A DNA stretch of 64,000 nucleotides from Lyophyllum atratum (GCA_014905825.1 JACGCN010000007.1:62001-126000), one strand, 5' to 3'. Positions 1 to 12,838 are shown, numbered from the stretch's first letter. Translations and numbers: made by a program. Notes: generated by a model not told the origin, from the letters alone.

Positions 1-1860
1 CCAGGTCTCGCGTCCGTCGGCCTTCCACCTTACGCCTCACGCTCAGCATCACCATTTACGCAACCGTCCATCATTGAGCCTGACGACGATGGGGATAGCA
101 GAAAGGGCGACTATGAAGAGACCGATAGTGTATTGGATGGCGCTGGGCCGTCTTTGAACCTCCCACGATCCCTGTCGTTGGACCACAACCAGCATCCGAG
201 TACAAGTACCATACCGGGCAAGAAAGTCCTTATTAGGAAGGTTGCACCCTCCACACGTCAAACCATCACTTCCAAAACCAAAACGCCCCTTGTACCAGCC
301 ACACCGCGCCCCGTGTCGTCTGGGTCTTCCATCCGCTCCTCTGCGGCTTCCGTTCATTCCGTTGCATCCACTATCCGCAGAAGCACCGTCACAGACGCCA
401 GTAAGTCTGGACCCCGCGGGCTCCGGCTACCCAAAAGCCCCACCACACCGGTGTCCCCAACAGAACCCTCACGACCAACATCCCGTGCCTCTCTCGCCTC
501 CTCATCACATTCTATGTTGACATCCAACGCCAGTACAACTTCAACAGCGTTCCGCACTGCGAACTCGACTACTGTGCGCTCGCGACGCACGTCTGCGGCG
601 TCTGTCAACTCAAATATCAGCACCAACGGCGCCCGCGGTGGACGGGAAACACCTACGCGCGGCGGGAGACCAGGCACCGGCACCGGGATAGCGCGGTCGA
701 GGAAGACCTCTGCCGGGTCGACGAAGAGCAATGTCGGAGGCGCAACGCCAGTGAAGCGGCCGCCACTTCCGGTGGTGGATGTGAACAAGCTTAGTCCAGC
801 TGGTGTTACCCCGAGACGGCCGGTGTCGAGTACGTCATCTATACGCTCGACAACGTCGGCGGTGTCGACAGCTGCGAGTGTTGCTGCGCGGAAGGCGTTG
901 ACACCGGGTGCACGGAAGGCCGGTAACGGGAGCCCCGTGGAGAAGGGTAAAGAGAGAGTGGTCACAGAGCAGGAGAAAGAGAAGAAAGTCCCTATTCCCA
1001 TTCCGTCTGTGTCATCAGAGCCTACGACTGAAGAACCCCCCGCCGCGCTGGTCGACCAAAACACTAGCAGCGTGATCACGGTCAAGGGGAAAAGCAAGAC
1101 AGAGGCAGCCCTCGATCACAAGAAGAGCATCAGCACGGCTTCGACAGGGAGTGCGTCGACTCTGAAACGGAGAGGGTCATCGGATACAATCACTACCAGG
1201 ATAAGCGCGACGACTGTCTCGAGCCGCAACGCCAACAGGACTGCCTCGAAGCCGATGTCTCCCCCTGCAACCTCCGCCAAAGCTCTCAAGGAGAACCAGC
1301 CGCTCCCTACCTTGCCAATCGCTGTGCGGGGGGCGACGCTGGAGATTGGTATTCCATGCATCATCTCCTCTAAGCGTAAACGATTCAAGGCTTATGCGAG
1401 ATATATCGGGGAGGTGGAAGGCGAAGACGGACCGTGGGTTGGTGTAGAGGTGCCTGTGAATGAGAGCTGGGGCGGAGCGATCGCGGATCGGGACGACGGG
1501 GAGCGTCAGTGGAACGACGGCACATGGGGTGGAATCCGGTATTTCGAGATTGGGAGCACCGCCGTCAGTGAATGGGACTATGGCGCAGGTAGTGGGGGTC
1601 TGGGCGGTGATGATAGAGCGGCAAGGAGACGTCGCGTCGACTGGGTTGGGAGCGGAAGTGGAAATAGCAGCGGCTTTGGGGCGGGCAAGAGCAAGGGCAT
1701 CTTGAAACGCGAGGGAGACCAACTAAGTGTTGACCGAGTGAAGAGGTTCAGGAGCGTCAGTCCGGCAGTTTCGGACACTTCAGGGATGGAATCGAGGGGC
1801 CTGTTTGTCAGGCCCCAGCAGGTGCTGTACGTTGTCGATGCTGTTGGATCGGACCTGTAA
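1..1860 (+). CDS. CAP-Gly domain protein, C-terminal part (5' end outside window)
   Basis: The reading frame is open from the first base and ends at a TAA at 1858-1860. No convincing start codon is visible, so the gene begins upstream of the window. The first 430 or so codons are a low-complexity Ser/Thr/Pro/Arg-rich region typical of disordered, phosphorylated microtubule-associated proteins. A CAP-Gly domain follows, encoded at about 1330-1560: the run GPWVGVEVP followed by DGTWGGIRYFEI is the family core (glycine-rich loop, aromatic residues, GxRYF). CAP-Gly domains bind EEY/F tails of tubulin and EB-type proteins, so a role at microtubule plus ends is likely. The expected GKNDG motif is weak: a Gly/Asp-rich insert (DRDDGERQWNDG) sits where it should be. 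After the domain comes a basic tail with KGILKRE and RVKRFRSVSP. I cannot tell whether it is a CLIP, dynactin or tubulin-cofactor relative. Confidence 0.85.
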   Translation, partial: PGLASVGLPPYASRSASPFTQPSIIEPDDDGDSRKGDYEETDSVLDGAGPSLNLPRSLSLDHNQHPSTSTIPGKKVLIRKVAPSTRQTITSKTKTPLVPATPRPVSSGSSIRSSAASVHSVASTIRRSTVTDASKSGPRGLRLPKSPTTPVSPTEPSRPTSRASLASSSHSMLTSNASTTSTAFRTANSTTVRSRRTSAASVNSNISTNGARGGRETPTRGGRPGTGTGIARSRKTSAGSTKSNVGGATPVKRPPLPVVDVNKLSPAGVTPRRPVSSTSSIRSTTSAVSTAASVAARKALTPGARKAGNGSPVEKGKERVVTEQEKEKKVPIPIPSVSSEPTTEEPPAALVDQNTSSVITVKGKSKTEAALDHKKSISTASTGSASTLKRRGSSDTITTRISATTVSSRNANRTASKPMSPPATSAKALKENQPLPTLPIAVRGATLEIGIPCIISSKRKRFKAYARYIGEVEGEDGPWVGVEVPVNESWGGAIADRDDGERQWNDGTWGGIRYFEIGSTAVSEWDYGAGSGGLGGDDRAARRRRVDWVGSGSGNSSGFGAGKSKGILKREGDQLSVDRVKRFRSVSPAVSDTSGMESRGLFVRPQQVLYVVDAVGSDL

Positions 1861-2542
1861 TCGGGGGGTTGGTTCTCATACCTGTTATTCCATTCGCTTT
1901 CTCCTCACTTTCATACCCACTCCAGTACTCACCCATACACAGATTCTAATCGCTTTCTTTTACTGGTATATCAAGCAACTCACTCTCGTTAATTTTCGGC
2001 ATTTGGATAGCTTTACTTACATCAACGACACTCCTTGCAATGCATTGTTCCGCACTACCAGATCTTTGTGGTCCACTTTTACTCTATATTATATAGATAT
2101 CTCGAATACAACGTGACCGCTCCAGACCCCCATCTTCACTAACCCCAGTTCAATGCATATTTATCCATCTCCTATTGAAGCTACGCCTATAGGCCAAGTA
2201 ATCGAATCATTCCCCATATTCCTACAGGATAAAGATGTCGAATGGGTTCGCAATTTACGATGCCAAACCGTGAACTTTTTGGTCAAGGTCAACAAAAAAA
2301 TGAACGCCGTTCTGTGGCTCGACTTCTATACAGTAAGTATGCTTGCAGGCTAAGTATACTTCTGTCATACCCAATCATTGAAGATGGCGCCTCAAAGCAC
2401 AATAAAGCGAATGTACATTTCCAAGTCGTTACTATAGTCGCGCGCCAAGGGGGCGGCGGAGCCACTATTGCTTATCAGTAATATACATAACATCGATCCA
2501 AGTGCAGCCATGCGTAACAACTTCATGGCCCTACGATGAAAC
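1861..2542. other. Intergenic region between convergent genes
   Basis: This is AT-richer sequence between the stop codons of the CAP-Gly gene (+) and the OPT transporter (-). Both genes must terminate here. I see no coding frame, RNA gene or repeat that I can support. Confidence 0.5.
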
Positions 2543-5500
2543 TCAAGTCAGCCGCTTGCAATAATCTGGATTTCCCTTGGGATTCTGCGTACTCATCAGC
2601 GCTTAACTCAAGTGGGTTCGAGGATTGCACTTACCAGTGCCCAAATCGGGAAAGGCCGTACGGTCCCGCTTCCGCCTCCCACAGCAAATGTGTACACAAA
2701 GACCATAACCTGGAGTCAAGGGTCAAAACGCGAGTGAAAATCTGTATTTTGGCCAACGTACGGATGTGCCTCCATCCAAAGCCGCGCTCATCAAGAAACT
2801 ATGGAAGGCGAGGTCAAGCTATGCTAAAGACACCCAAGGACATAATTGCTCACTTGTATTTGCGGAACCAGGTTGCACGATACCTAGGTTATCGTCAGCA
2901 TCAACCCGCAGTTCGATAGCATTGTTAACGATACTCACTTTCTCAAATAGTACTGCGAAAAGACGCCAAGTACGAATGAAGTGAAGACGCTCGAGTTGAT
3001 ACCGACACTCAAGAATCCAAGTTCAGCTGTTTCCGACAATGGCGTGGGTGCAAGGTCGACGTTAGGTAGACAAATGACATACCAACAAGAATCGGGGTAA
3101 ACACATAATTGAAGCCGACTTTCGGGTACTTCTTATGGAGGAGCCAAAACGGGATGGGGAACCCGAGACCTGCGAGCAGCATGTACGGGACGAACTAGAG
3201 GTTTACGCCATCAGATTTCATCAGGGGCAAATCAGACGAAAAAGATTCACGCCATAACGTGTGCCCGTAGCATATAGAGGTTGACCCAGTGCTCCCCATG
3301 CGATCGCAGCGCTGTTGTATGATTGAACCTGGGAATATTTAGCACAGATGCTCGAAATAGCGCCAATGTCATACCTGTTGACCTGACCAAACATTCGTTC
3401 CTTGTACATCGCGGAGAACAGCGCGTTGGGCGTTTAAGACCGTCTGGGAGACATGCATCGATTAGACAAACAACCTCTTAGACGCCTAAAAGGGCGCACC
3501 TTCATGATCACGAAGTTCAGCAATCCGCCCTGTTTTGAGAGTCGTAGTTGAGTAGCTAGTGAAACATGAGATGGGGAAGGTGCGTACGATGACGGTTCCG
3601 ATTGTCTGGACGGTAAAAGTGACCCGTGGGGGAAGCTTGGTATATTGACCCTGCAGGACGAGATCAACCGCAGTCTCAGCCGCCCACGTTCACGTCCAAC
3701 GCACCAGTTTGAGATCTTTGAGGAGTGTATAAGACTGGACAACCGTGTTGTATCCATACAAGGTGAAATACATGTTTGCTACTGGCTTTCCGGGGATCAT
3801 GGCACCACCCAACATCTGTATCGAATCAGTTATTATACTCAAACGGCGTAGACGACGAACATTGGCTTACTTGAACCATGTTTTCAATACTAGGCGCGTA
3901 ACCTACAGTGGCATAGAGCTGATTTGATGAGGATCAAGTCAATGCCTCAGAAATGAGATCGACATACAGTGCCGATGACGGGAATAAACAACACCGCGAA
4001 TATCAACGCAACAAAGAGACCCCACCATGGTAAGCCCGACTTCGCTCCGTAGATTGTTCCCAGAGCCATGGCCGTGGTGGCAACAAAGACGGCGAGATAC
4101 CACCAATTAGACATTTCCTTGTAGACCTGTGGGTTGTGTGTAGGGATTGAAAGCGATAGAATATATATGATAGTTTGTTTACCTTCATCTTGCGATAGTG
4201 TGGGTCATCACATTCGTCGTTCTGGATGAGCCGAAAGTTTTTGAGTATGAAAGGAGTAATACAAGGTGCGACAGGCTCACCCTGCTCCTGAGGATGATGT
4301 CATAGACTGTCTTCGAGTGCCACAGGAGGAAGTGCGTCACTGCCGCTATTGAAAAAGTATGTTGCTGAGAAAACTACTAGTGAGATGCACACATACCACC
4401 GATGTAGATCGTGCGGCTAACTTTATACAGAAGTTGTGAGGCCGCATACCAAGGAAGACCCTAAAAATTGTCATAGAGTTGAGCGCCCACATTCCAATAT
4501 GAGTAAACCATACCTGCTCCGCCAGCTTATCGAGATTCAGAGTGAAGTCATCGTTAAGGATCGAGAGTTGATCATACTCAGTGCCTGGCGTGGAAGTGAG
4601 CCATGCTTCACACTAAGGGATTAAACAAAATCAAACCGTTCTGGTAGAAGAGCAACTGCGTCAGGAATGGGAAGTTTTGCGTGTTCCAAGTGTTGGAGGC
4701 GTAGCATGCACAGAATGCAATCCTATATACGGTGTTCACGCTATGAAATATATAGGGCTAACAAAACACGTACATGCAAACAGCGCAGCCAGCGTAGAGA
4801 GACAACTGGGTCGCCAGTGGAGTAAAGAGGGAACCGATGGAGCCCCCTCCAGCACCCACATATGCCCAATCGAGGCAGAGCGAAAACGCTCCAAGACCTT
4901 CATTACCGGCCGCGCCGCCTGGTGAAATTGAGTATTAGGGGATATTGGACATCATCATTGGCGTCTGACTTACCGAAGATTCGCGTGACCCATGCGCTGT
5001 CCTGTTTCGCCAAGCAGAAAATGCTGATTCCGGTGAGGGTTCTATCGCTCTGTCGTTAGGAAGAGTGGGCATTAGGACGCAAATATCACTCACGGGGCAA
5101 TATATTCCTAGTTCAGAGTGTAAGGGGTTATTCGTCGTGGAAAGTAGGAAAAGACGCACGGGAAACCATTCCCAGACAAAAATGACTACAAATATGATCC
5201 AGAAGAACCTGAGACGCTTCTTCTGCATCACCGCGGCCTGACCGCGGTGGAGGGTATCGAAAAGTTGTACGTTGGGCATCAGTTGAGGATAGACCGCGAA
5301 CGTCGGGTATACAAGGAAGCTTCGCATGATACCTAAAGAAGGTTGTCAGATCACTCCTGGTGTCGGATCATTAACATACCTGCCGTTCCATAACCGATCA
5401 GCTGAGATGATATAAGACTGTGGGCGTTATGCGTCAGGAGGTGTTACTTAAAGGAAGTAGATAAGAAACACGAACGTGAAGATCCCGACAGCGGCATTTG

Positions 5501-6462
5501 GGCGGACGTTGTAGTACAGATCTTGCGCCGCGAAAATGCTGATAGCAATTGCCGACGAAGAAGCGGTAGATGCCATTATGGTAATAGCCACATGCTCTTT
5601 GATATCTGAAGGAGTAGCGTAAGTCAGTGAATAGATACAGTGGGGTAAGAATAACGGAACTAAACGGTCCGGGATTCATAAACCTAGAATGGTGTTGCAT
5701 CAATTGTGGAGCACCACAGAGATCAAGGAACATACCTCCAGAAACGATTGTCGGCCCTTGCGAATCGTCCTGACATGCTGGGACCTGGTATCACTTCCTC
5801 CATCACCTGACATTGGAGTAACGGTGAGACCACGGCTGGACGTCACTGTGCAATGCGTACCTTTCCCAGAATATAAGATATGATCTGGAGGAACAGTTGG
5901 CTAACGGTGATCTACGGGTGCAGCGTCAACGAGGCGGAGACTTGGGTTATGTGAGTTACACGAACTGTCTGTGGGCGAAAATACTGGGGCCGATTATGAG
6001 TTTAGACACGCATTCAACATTGTGAGAACAACTTGCAAAGATTTGACCGAGGACAGCACCGAAACACGATAACCCAAGAGAGAGGAACCACATGCGAAAC
6101 GTGAATATCGGCAACGAAGGATCGTCTTCCAGAGAGATTAGGCGGAGGGAATAATCAGAGTCGGTTTCTATGGATAAGCAACGTTAGATAGAATGAATAT
6201 CAAGTTGAGCTAACGGGGTACCAATTGGTCGCTCCTTGCCATCCTGTCCAAGGTCAATCAACCTGGGGCCTTCAGCGAAGACGTCACCAATGTCAGAATC
6301 ATCTATAGCAGGTTTGTCTTGTACATAGCCCGACTTCTCGTCGATGAAGGATGTAGGACGACTGGCGACCTGGACTCCGTCGCTACCTTTGTCATCCTTC
6401 TCGTCGATATCGTTGGGTTTGTGATGAGTCCTAGCGGAGAGGGTGGGCAACGTCGAATCCAT
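2543..6462 (-). CDS. Oligopeptide transporter, OPT family, many introns
   Basis: Read on the minus strand, short exons separated by introns of about 50 bp spell an OPT-family proton-coupled peptide transporter. The proposed start is the ATG at 6462-6460, followed by an acidic N-terminus. Recognisable blocks in order are EDDPSLPIFTFRMWFLSLGL and GAVLGQIF (about 6060-6150), VIPGPSMSGRFA (about 5770), FMNPGPF (about 5680), SFLVYPTFAVYPQL and LRFFWIIFVVIFVWEWFP (about 5160-5325), WWGLFVALIFAVLFIP (about 3970-4030), GGAMIPGKPVANMYF (about 3790) and QGTNVWSGQQVQSYNS (about 3330-3410). The end reads NPKGNPDYCKRLT and stops at 2543. A clear intron lies at about 3651-3705, joining LLKDLKL to GQYTKLPPRV. 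The protein should have 12 or more membrane spans and sit in the plasma membrane, importing tetra- or pentapeptides. Most exon joins keep frame, so the gene looks intact. I have not fixed every splice site. Confidence 0.87.
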
Positions 6463-8052
6463 GAGTGTCAAGCCAGAGGAGGACTCTGACAGCTCCAATT
6501 CCAGTCAATCCTGGATTTATACAACAGTGGCTGAAGGAAGCACATGGACCACGAGAAGATAGCGACACTTGACCTACATTCTCAGGTACTTCACAAGTTA
6601 TTAATAGAGGAGTATCGGCAAATTTCCACGGGAAGGCTACGGCGAGAAGGTGTCATGATGGCGCACTCGCAGATAACGGCAGAGATATAGTACTGCTGGC
6701 GCATCTCGCGGGGTTAGGGTGCCCAGGAATGGTTGTCCGCCCGAGTTGAACTTAGGAGTGCCATGTGAAGTGTCGGCCCGCGAGGTCCAGTAGGTTGGAG
6801 TCTCTTTCGTATTAAGTCATTGTGGCCGGAATGTCCATTCTGTAGTGCCCGAAATGATGGAACCAACAATTGTACAGCAATGTACACCTGACGCCATATT
6901 CTGCGAAATTTGTCACAAAGTTATCAGGATCGTTCAGCCGAGATGTACTCATGGGTTGAGCTAGCTGCTACGCACGTTGTGTAGTAAGTGAAAATTACGT
7001 TTCCACGACCATGTTCGTCCAGAAGAAGCCTTCCAAGGATTTCAAGAGGAATTGGGCAGAGAGGCCAATAGCAGGTTTTCCAAATAAGCGCATCTTCTTG
7101 GCATCGTCACAGACTCACAGTATCCATCCCATGACCCTATGATAATTCTTCGCATGACCTGGCAACTCCTCAGAAACGGAAGGCCCTGCACCCCCATCAA
7201 GATGCACATCGCGATTATCCATTTGTCGCGGAATCTGATGGCCTCCAAGGCCTCTTTCGCCTGAAATCTAAAACCTTTCTTGTATCTGCACTACCGAGAT
7301 AGCCCCGATGAGGGGCGAATGACGCATGAGGAAAGGTTCCACACATTGGGAGCGCGCTATTACATACAACTGACTGCTCTGGCGTACCGCGTAACGAGTG
7401 TGGTCTTTTCGGTGCAATCGATAGTGGTAGGCGGCATTGGGCGGCATCTTCGAGTGCTAGAAATGGCTTCTTCGGCGTTCCATACTCATGAAGCCGAGGC
7501 TGCATCGAAACTCGACATTAGGCAGGCCGTTGGTATCGTGGGGTAGCCCCAGTGGGTGCGTGGTGGTGGCGATTGTTGAGAGAAGATATATGGGAATTCG
7601 CGTTGCGTAAGTACGAAGTTACCTTTTGCGTCTGTGGGTTTCGTATGGGTTGGGACAAGCAGTTGTGTTTGAAGCAGGATATGCTTCCCTTGCCCCGCTT
7701 TTTTGCTATGCTCGGGTTTTTAGAGGTGACTCTGGAGCGTAGCTACCTTGGCCCGTCGGGGACTGTACCGTCCATCTGAATCAGTAATCCGGACTGGTGG
7801 AGTGAACTTCCATGTTTCCATCGCGTGCCCGCACGCATCTCCTTCAATGTAGGGACTGAGTTTCTCACCGGATTTTCGTTATCCTTATGTCTACCCTGAT
7901 TAAGTTCTAAAATATGTCGTGGCCTACTCTCTAGGAACGGATCTGCCTCCCCCAATGCCAAATTACACAACATCGACTGATGCGCCTACGAAGAGAGAAC
8001 GATGTGATCCATCAGACAAACGGAATTTCGGGCATTCTTTGCTCTAATCTAG
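6463..8052. other. Intergenic region without a recognised gene
   Basis: The stretch holds the presumed promoters of the OPT gene (right side of its start) and the 3' flank of FES1. Several open frames of 60-96 codons occur on both strands at 7042-7973. None shows a domain, and none joins others through believable introns. I see no repeat shared with the rest of the window. Confidence 0.4.
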
Positions 8053-9382
8053 CTAAACCAGCTTTGCGTCAAGCTCCCGCAGTTCTGCTGCATCAAGCCC
8101 CAAACGCGCCGCCAGTGGTTCATCACCGCCCGCCTTCTTACGCTCCCCTTCCACCCAGTTCCTTAGCGCTTCTTTCTCTGCTTGCGGCATGGGCTCACCG
8201 CAGAGCACCGTGTACGTGTGGAGTAGCCTAGAGGAAATCGAACGTAAATGAGCATTTCTGTAAAAAGACCACAGAACAAGGAGCACGTACCGTACACCTT
8301 TCTCCTCAAAGTCCACATCAGGCTCGACTACGTCCCCATCCTCCCCAGTCGGCACTGGGCTAATCAGCGCCTGCACCACCGCCCCCAACACCCCATGCTT
8401 TCGGAGTGCTGCGCGTGTGGGTTCGGACGTGGCGGCCCGCGAGGGATCGTGGAGATAGGCGGAGTGGGAGTTATCGTGCACAGGTTCGGGATGTGCGCTG
8501 GGGGGTTGTATGTTCTCAGGAAGGGAGGAGGGGGCAGCGCCAGGGGCCGGGGTGGAGGGGAGGAGGAGGATGTTAAGGAGGAAGACAGTTTTACGTCGGA
8601 CAGCTATTTCGGGGTCTGGAGGGGTGAATGTGAGCTAATGTCTGGAGGGAACGGGGCGCGCAGCGGACCTTGGAGTGCTCCGCGCATGCGAGCCCAACCT
8701 TCAACTTCAGGGCTTTCAAGCTCGCGGACGGCCGGTGCATTGTGCTTGAGAAGGCCGGAGAGAGCATATATCGCTTTTGAGCGCGTTTGAAGTGTAGAGT
8801 CTGGGGAGGCCACGAGGAAAGCTGTTAATGTCGGCAAGGGATGAAGCGCGAGGTACTGCCAACAGATTTGAGTAAGTTCACTGGTCCATCATCCAGATCG
8901 AAAGGAACGCACATCATCCTGAGCGGAGGGATTATTTTGAAGGGCGGTGCCGATGACCCAGAGGGCTTGCATTTTTACTTGGAGCGTCGAGGCAGAGTCA
9001 GTGAGCAAACCGTGTAGCGGCTCCCAGAGCTTCAGTTTCGCAAGATCTGCCGAAATTAGCACGTATCAGGACGCAAAAACAGCGGGCTCACCGTTTGCGT
9101 TGTCGATATGCTCTATCAGCTACAGCACAAGTCAGCAGTGCAAGCAAGGGCTTCAAGTTGCGTACACACCATCTCGAGATGATCCAATGCCGCCACCCGC
9201 TCGTCCTCGCTCTTCGACGTATCTGTCGCCACTCCCATGTCCTCCTTCATCTGCTCGGCATCTGGCCGTCCAAGGATCATATCGATGACGCCAGGGTCCA
9301 GAGTTTTGGGCGGTGATGAGCTACTCGCGGTGCTAACCTGGGGCTCTGAATTCTCGATAGACCAGCGTAATAGGGACTGCAT
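8053..9382 (-). CDS. FES1: Hsp70 nucleotide-exchange factor Fes1 (HspBP1 family)
   Basis: The gene starts with a real ATG at 9382-9380. The N-terminus MQSLLRWSIENS and the block LDPGVIDMILGRPDA are hallmarks of fungal Fes1. Later exons give the armadillo-repeat part: HPLPTLTAFLVASPDSTLQ, SKAIYALSGLLKHN and LRKHGVLGAVVQAL. The C-terminus is charged and ends RELDAKLV before the stop at 8053-8055. Fes1 releases ADP from cytosolic Hsp70 (Ssa class) and promotes ubiquitin-dependent clearance of misfolded proteins. The coding region is split by several short introns (around 9060-9170, 8840-8930, 8590-8640 and 8225-8290). No disabling lesion is visible. Length and domain order fit the family. Exact exon borders are inferred. 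Confidence 0.92.
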
Positions 9383-10548
9383 TGTGTTGGAAGGAAACAG
9401 AAGGACAATTCGAAACTGTAGTCCGACTTAGTACTACTAGATTCCTAGAACGTGCTCGAAGTTCTGCCCTCACGTGCTGGGAGATTACTTGTCGGTGTTA
9501 ACGGCGGAGACTCAACTGCTCTCTTTATAAATGCCGGACAATTTTTTTCTTTTTCTTCGACGACCATCCTGTCTCTCTCTCTCTGTCTCCGTGGCCTCCA
9601 GATGCAGAATAGCGATCGCAGCGTCCATACAACGTGAGTTACCATGTTCCGCTCTGTCTCTCGATGCAGTGATGATTCAATTTCATACCATACTTTACCA
9701 CATTCCGAAATAACGATGTGGAATACTTTAATCGATTTCAGCCTTGTCTGATCTTCCTCCTCCCTGGTCTGTAAACACCGTTCGCTTTGCTGACCTCCCT
9801 TGCCTTCAGGCCCACTTGAGTTTCTCGTCGCGAAGGATTCCGTTGGTGATAGGTGAGCATCCCAAATCCCCCTTCCTTCCCAGTTCCGCCCCTTCAGATT
9901 TCTTTATCCCTATCTATACTTGATGATATCTTTCGATGGGCGGACACGAATGCTCCCCTGCCCATACCAAAGTCTCCCGGTGTACAATGTGGAGGCGGGT
10001 GGGGGAGCTTGCTGAAACGCATCGAGTACCTGATCTTTCCTTCTCATTCTCTGTTTCGATGTTCCATCTCATTTTTCAACTCCTATGGAACGTGAGCTGT
10101 TGAATGCATCAAACATGACACTGACTATCATTATCACTCCCTCAGGTCTTTCTCTCTACGATGAACTAGCGCGGGGACCCATTAACCTACGTGTGTAAAT
10201 CGTTCAGATAATTGATCCTTTAGGGGTCTCTCTCGGTGATATTTTCTGTCTCCACCTTCGCTTTTCTCTTTTGCTCCCTTGTCCTTGCGCCTTGATAAGG
10301 TTGTGTAACATTGAGTGTTCTAGTTGTATGAGATGCGGGTGGTTATTATTCTAGTGCGTACCCGCCACCCCATCCTCGCCACATGTATATTATCTATAGA
10401 ATGTACATCCGTGTAGACGAGGACGGATTTACCTTACAGAGGCCCCCGCATATGCATATACAGGTCCAATACATGAAATCATACTGGTTCCTCGTCGTTG
10501 CTCATCGACTACGCAACGCTACGGAAGATCTGAGGCATACAGTTTCAT
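9383..10548. other. FES1 upstream region, possible spliced non-coding or very short-ORF transcript
   Basis: Right of FES1 lies a pyrimidine-rich stretch (CT-repeat at about 9570-9595). It is followed by several GTGAGT...CAG pairs on the plus strand (for example about 9632-9668 and 9853-9897) that look like short fungal introns. The stretches between them encode no recognisable domain; about 9738-9850 gives a short frame reading PPPWSVNTVRFADL. A divergent transcript from the FES1 promoter is possible. I cannot name a product. Confidence 0.25.
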
Positions 10549-12470
10549 ATGAAACCTAACAAGATGATGTTGTGTAAATTTGATATTTTTCGGTCTGGAT
10601 TTCGTCGAGGATTCAACTCCTTGCCGTGGAACCTGAGAGGTGGAACTTTCATTTCGACTTCGTTACTTCTCACGACGATTTCAAGGATAATTTCCCCACT
10701 GTCCTCCCGTTTCGACATCGAACAGCGTCGAGAATATGCCGCTTACTCAGCTTACCCTACTCAGTTCGACGAGCAAACTTATTTCAAGCATTGGCATCAA
10801 GTCCAGGACGCCGTGTGCAAGGACGAGTTTCAGGCCTTGAAATGCTCCATCGAACTCGCAGCCCGCACTACCTCGTCCAAACCCAAGTTCGAGCCTTACC
10901 CCTCTCCTTCCGCAACCAAATCACAGTCCTTTCCGAAAGGCAGTGGAGGTCCTGTCACATCCTCTCTCTGCCTCATCTGTGGGCGACACGGGCACCAATA
11001 CGGCAACTGTACCTTCGATCACACCGAGCAAGGGAAGCCGGTCATGGTTAAGATTTCACCAGACCATCGCCTCGCCAGCATCACGTCCAATGTGCCCGTT
11101 TGTGTATCCTGGAACCTCGGGGGTTCGGGCAGATGCAGCAGCTGGCACGTCGACTTATGAGTATCATACCTGCTCTCTGTGCCGCACCAAAGCCCACTTT
11201 GCCTGTGCTTGCCTCTGCACCTCTCATTAATGCCTCTACCACTCCTTCATTGTATGATGTTCGTTCCTCTGTCTTCCAACGCATCATCACTCCGTATGAC
11301 CCGGACACTTTGAACCGACTTCTGTCCACTTACCGTCTATCCTTGTCCTATCCTAATCTCTCCAATAAACTCCTTGTCCTATCCTGATCTCTTCAATAAA
11401 CTTCGTCATGGCTTTCCTTTGGGGGATTTACCTCCTTTATCACGGTCATTTACCCCTCCGAACCACCCTTCTGCGGTCGAACATGGTGAGGCCATATTGA
11501 TTCATGGTCCTCCACTCCCCTTTCCTTGCCAGCACACCACCCAGTGGTGAAGCTCAGCCTTTCCTTTATGACTATGGTCTCCAGGATATCTAGATTATGA
11601 TCGCTTCTTTGCATATTCCATGGCATACGACGAAGGGCCAGGACTTCAGTCCGACTTTTGTCTATGTTGGTTTTCATTGGGATATTCCTCGTTGTATTGT
11701 GGTGCTGACTGACAAGAAACGCTCCGAGTTTAAAGATCACGTCGACGACTTCCTACGTTGTTATCAAGCCTCCCCTGCTCCCCTGTCGGACGCTATGTCC
11801 TTGAATGGTTCCCTCTCCCACATTGCTTTTGTCTATGCTCACGGCCGCTCCTACCTTTCAAACCTCTCCTTGTGGATTTCTCATTTTCCTTTGCAGTATC
11901 GCCGGACTACTCGCTACCCTTCCTGGTCAGTCCTCATGGACTTGAAGTGGTGATTCCATACCTTGGAAGATGCATTGTGGTCTCAATCATTGGCTTCTCG
12001 GGGGCCAGTTGTTGATCTCGGTATTTGGGTAGACACATCTACAGAATGGGGTATCAGACTCGTTTGGGGAAACAGTGATGGCTGGGATGCTTGGAAGTTA
12101 CATGATGATTGGAAAGGTCCGGTTTGGAATACTGGCTGGTTGGAAGAGGTGGCAGTTGAGTTGGCTGCGCATCCCTTGGATCGTCATGGTTATCACCACG
12201 TCAATGCTGTCATTTGAAGTGACAATCAAGGCATTATTGGACCCTGGGAGTGTGGTCGTGGCCACAACTTTGAATTCAATTTATCTATATGTCGAGCCCA
12301 AGTTATCGTGCTTGAGAAGTCAATTTCACTCATGTTTGAGTACATTGAATCAGCCAACAACATTGCAGATCCCATCTCATACCGCCAGCTAGGACTCCGA
12401 ACACAATGCTTGGCAGTTTCTTGTTCCCTTCCACCAGTTTCTTGTTCTCTTCCACCGGAACTTACCCCTT
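10549..12470 (+). pseudogene. DIRS-like retroelement relic: zinc knuckle, RT and RNase H parts
   Basis: Three plus-strand frames, shifted relative to each other, read like the RT/RNase H polyprotein found in agaricomycete DIRS-type (tyrosine-recombinase) retroelements. At 10970-11020 a zinc-knuckle-like motif CLICGRHGHQYGNC follows a Ser/Pro-rich linker. At 11597-11953 the frame gives IASLHIPWHTTKGQDFS and YVGFHWDIP, the end of the RT domain and thumb. At 11990-12230 the RNase H part appears, with DLGIWVDTSTEWGI and WLEEVAVELA, then SDNQGIIG just beyond an in-frame TGA at about 12215. About 12,280-12,390 reads EYIESANNIADPIS, the typical RNase H end. Frame changes and stops make it non-functional. 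No tyrosine recombinase or split terminal repeats were seen, so the DIRS assignment rests on RT/RH resemblance only. Confidence 0.6.
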
Positions 12471-12838
12471 ACCTTTCCTATGCCTGAGATGCCTCGATTA
12501 CCCAAGGCGTTGACTGGTGTCAACATAGCCGCTGAGGCTGCTCATTTCTACTCTCATCTTGGAGGGGGTAGCTCTTCGAGTGGGCCGCAACCTCATGGTG
12601 GTTGAATCAGAAAACCAAGAAAACCTTGTCTGGAGAACTCCATTTTTTGTTCTCCTTACTGCCCTCACATTCTCGCTGACGAGCACCTTTATTGCTAGAT
12701 GACACCTGTTACTACTACCTGTTGTGAGACTTTGGTGTGGGCACTTCTCATGTGCGCAAAAAAAAATCGCTCATGCGGTTGCGTTAAAACCCTGTGGGAA
12801 AAAGCAACCGGTGGTGAGGAAAGAAGGTGAAGAGTAAA
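12471..12838. other. Short unassigned stretch between two retroelement relics
   Basis: It contains pyrimidine-rich sequence and an A-run at about 12759-12766. No coding signal was recognised. It probably belongs to the degraded flank of one of the neighbouring elements. Confidence 0.3.

Noticed and set aside
354..1097. Long minus-strand frame opposite the CAP-Gly gene
   Set aside because: It is a shadow of the Ser/Thr/Pro-rich plus-strand coding region and has no domain.
7042..7973. Several short frames between OPT and FES1 as genes
   Set aside because: No domain, no codon pattern, and no consistent exon chain.
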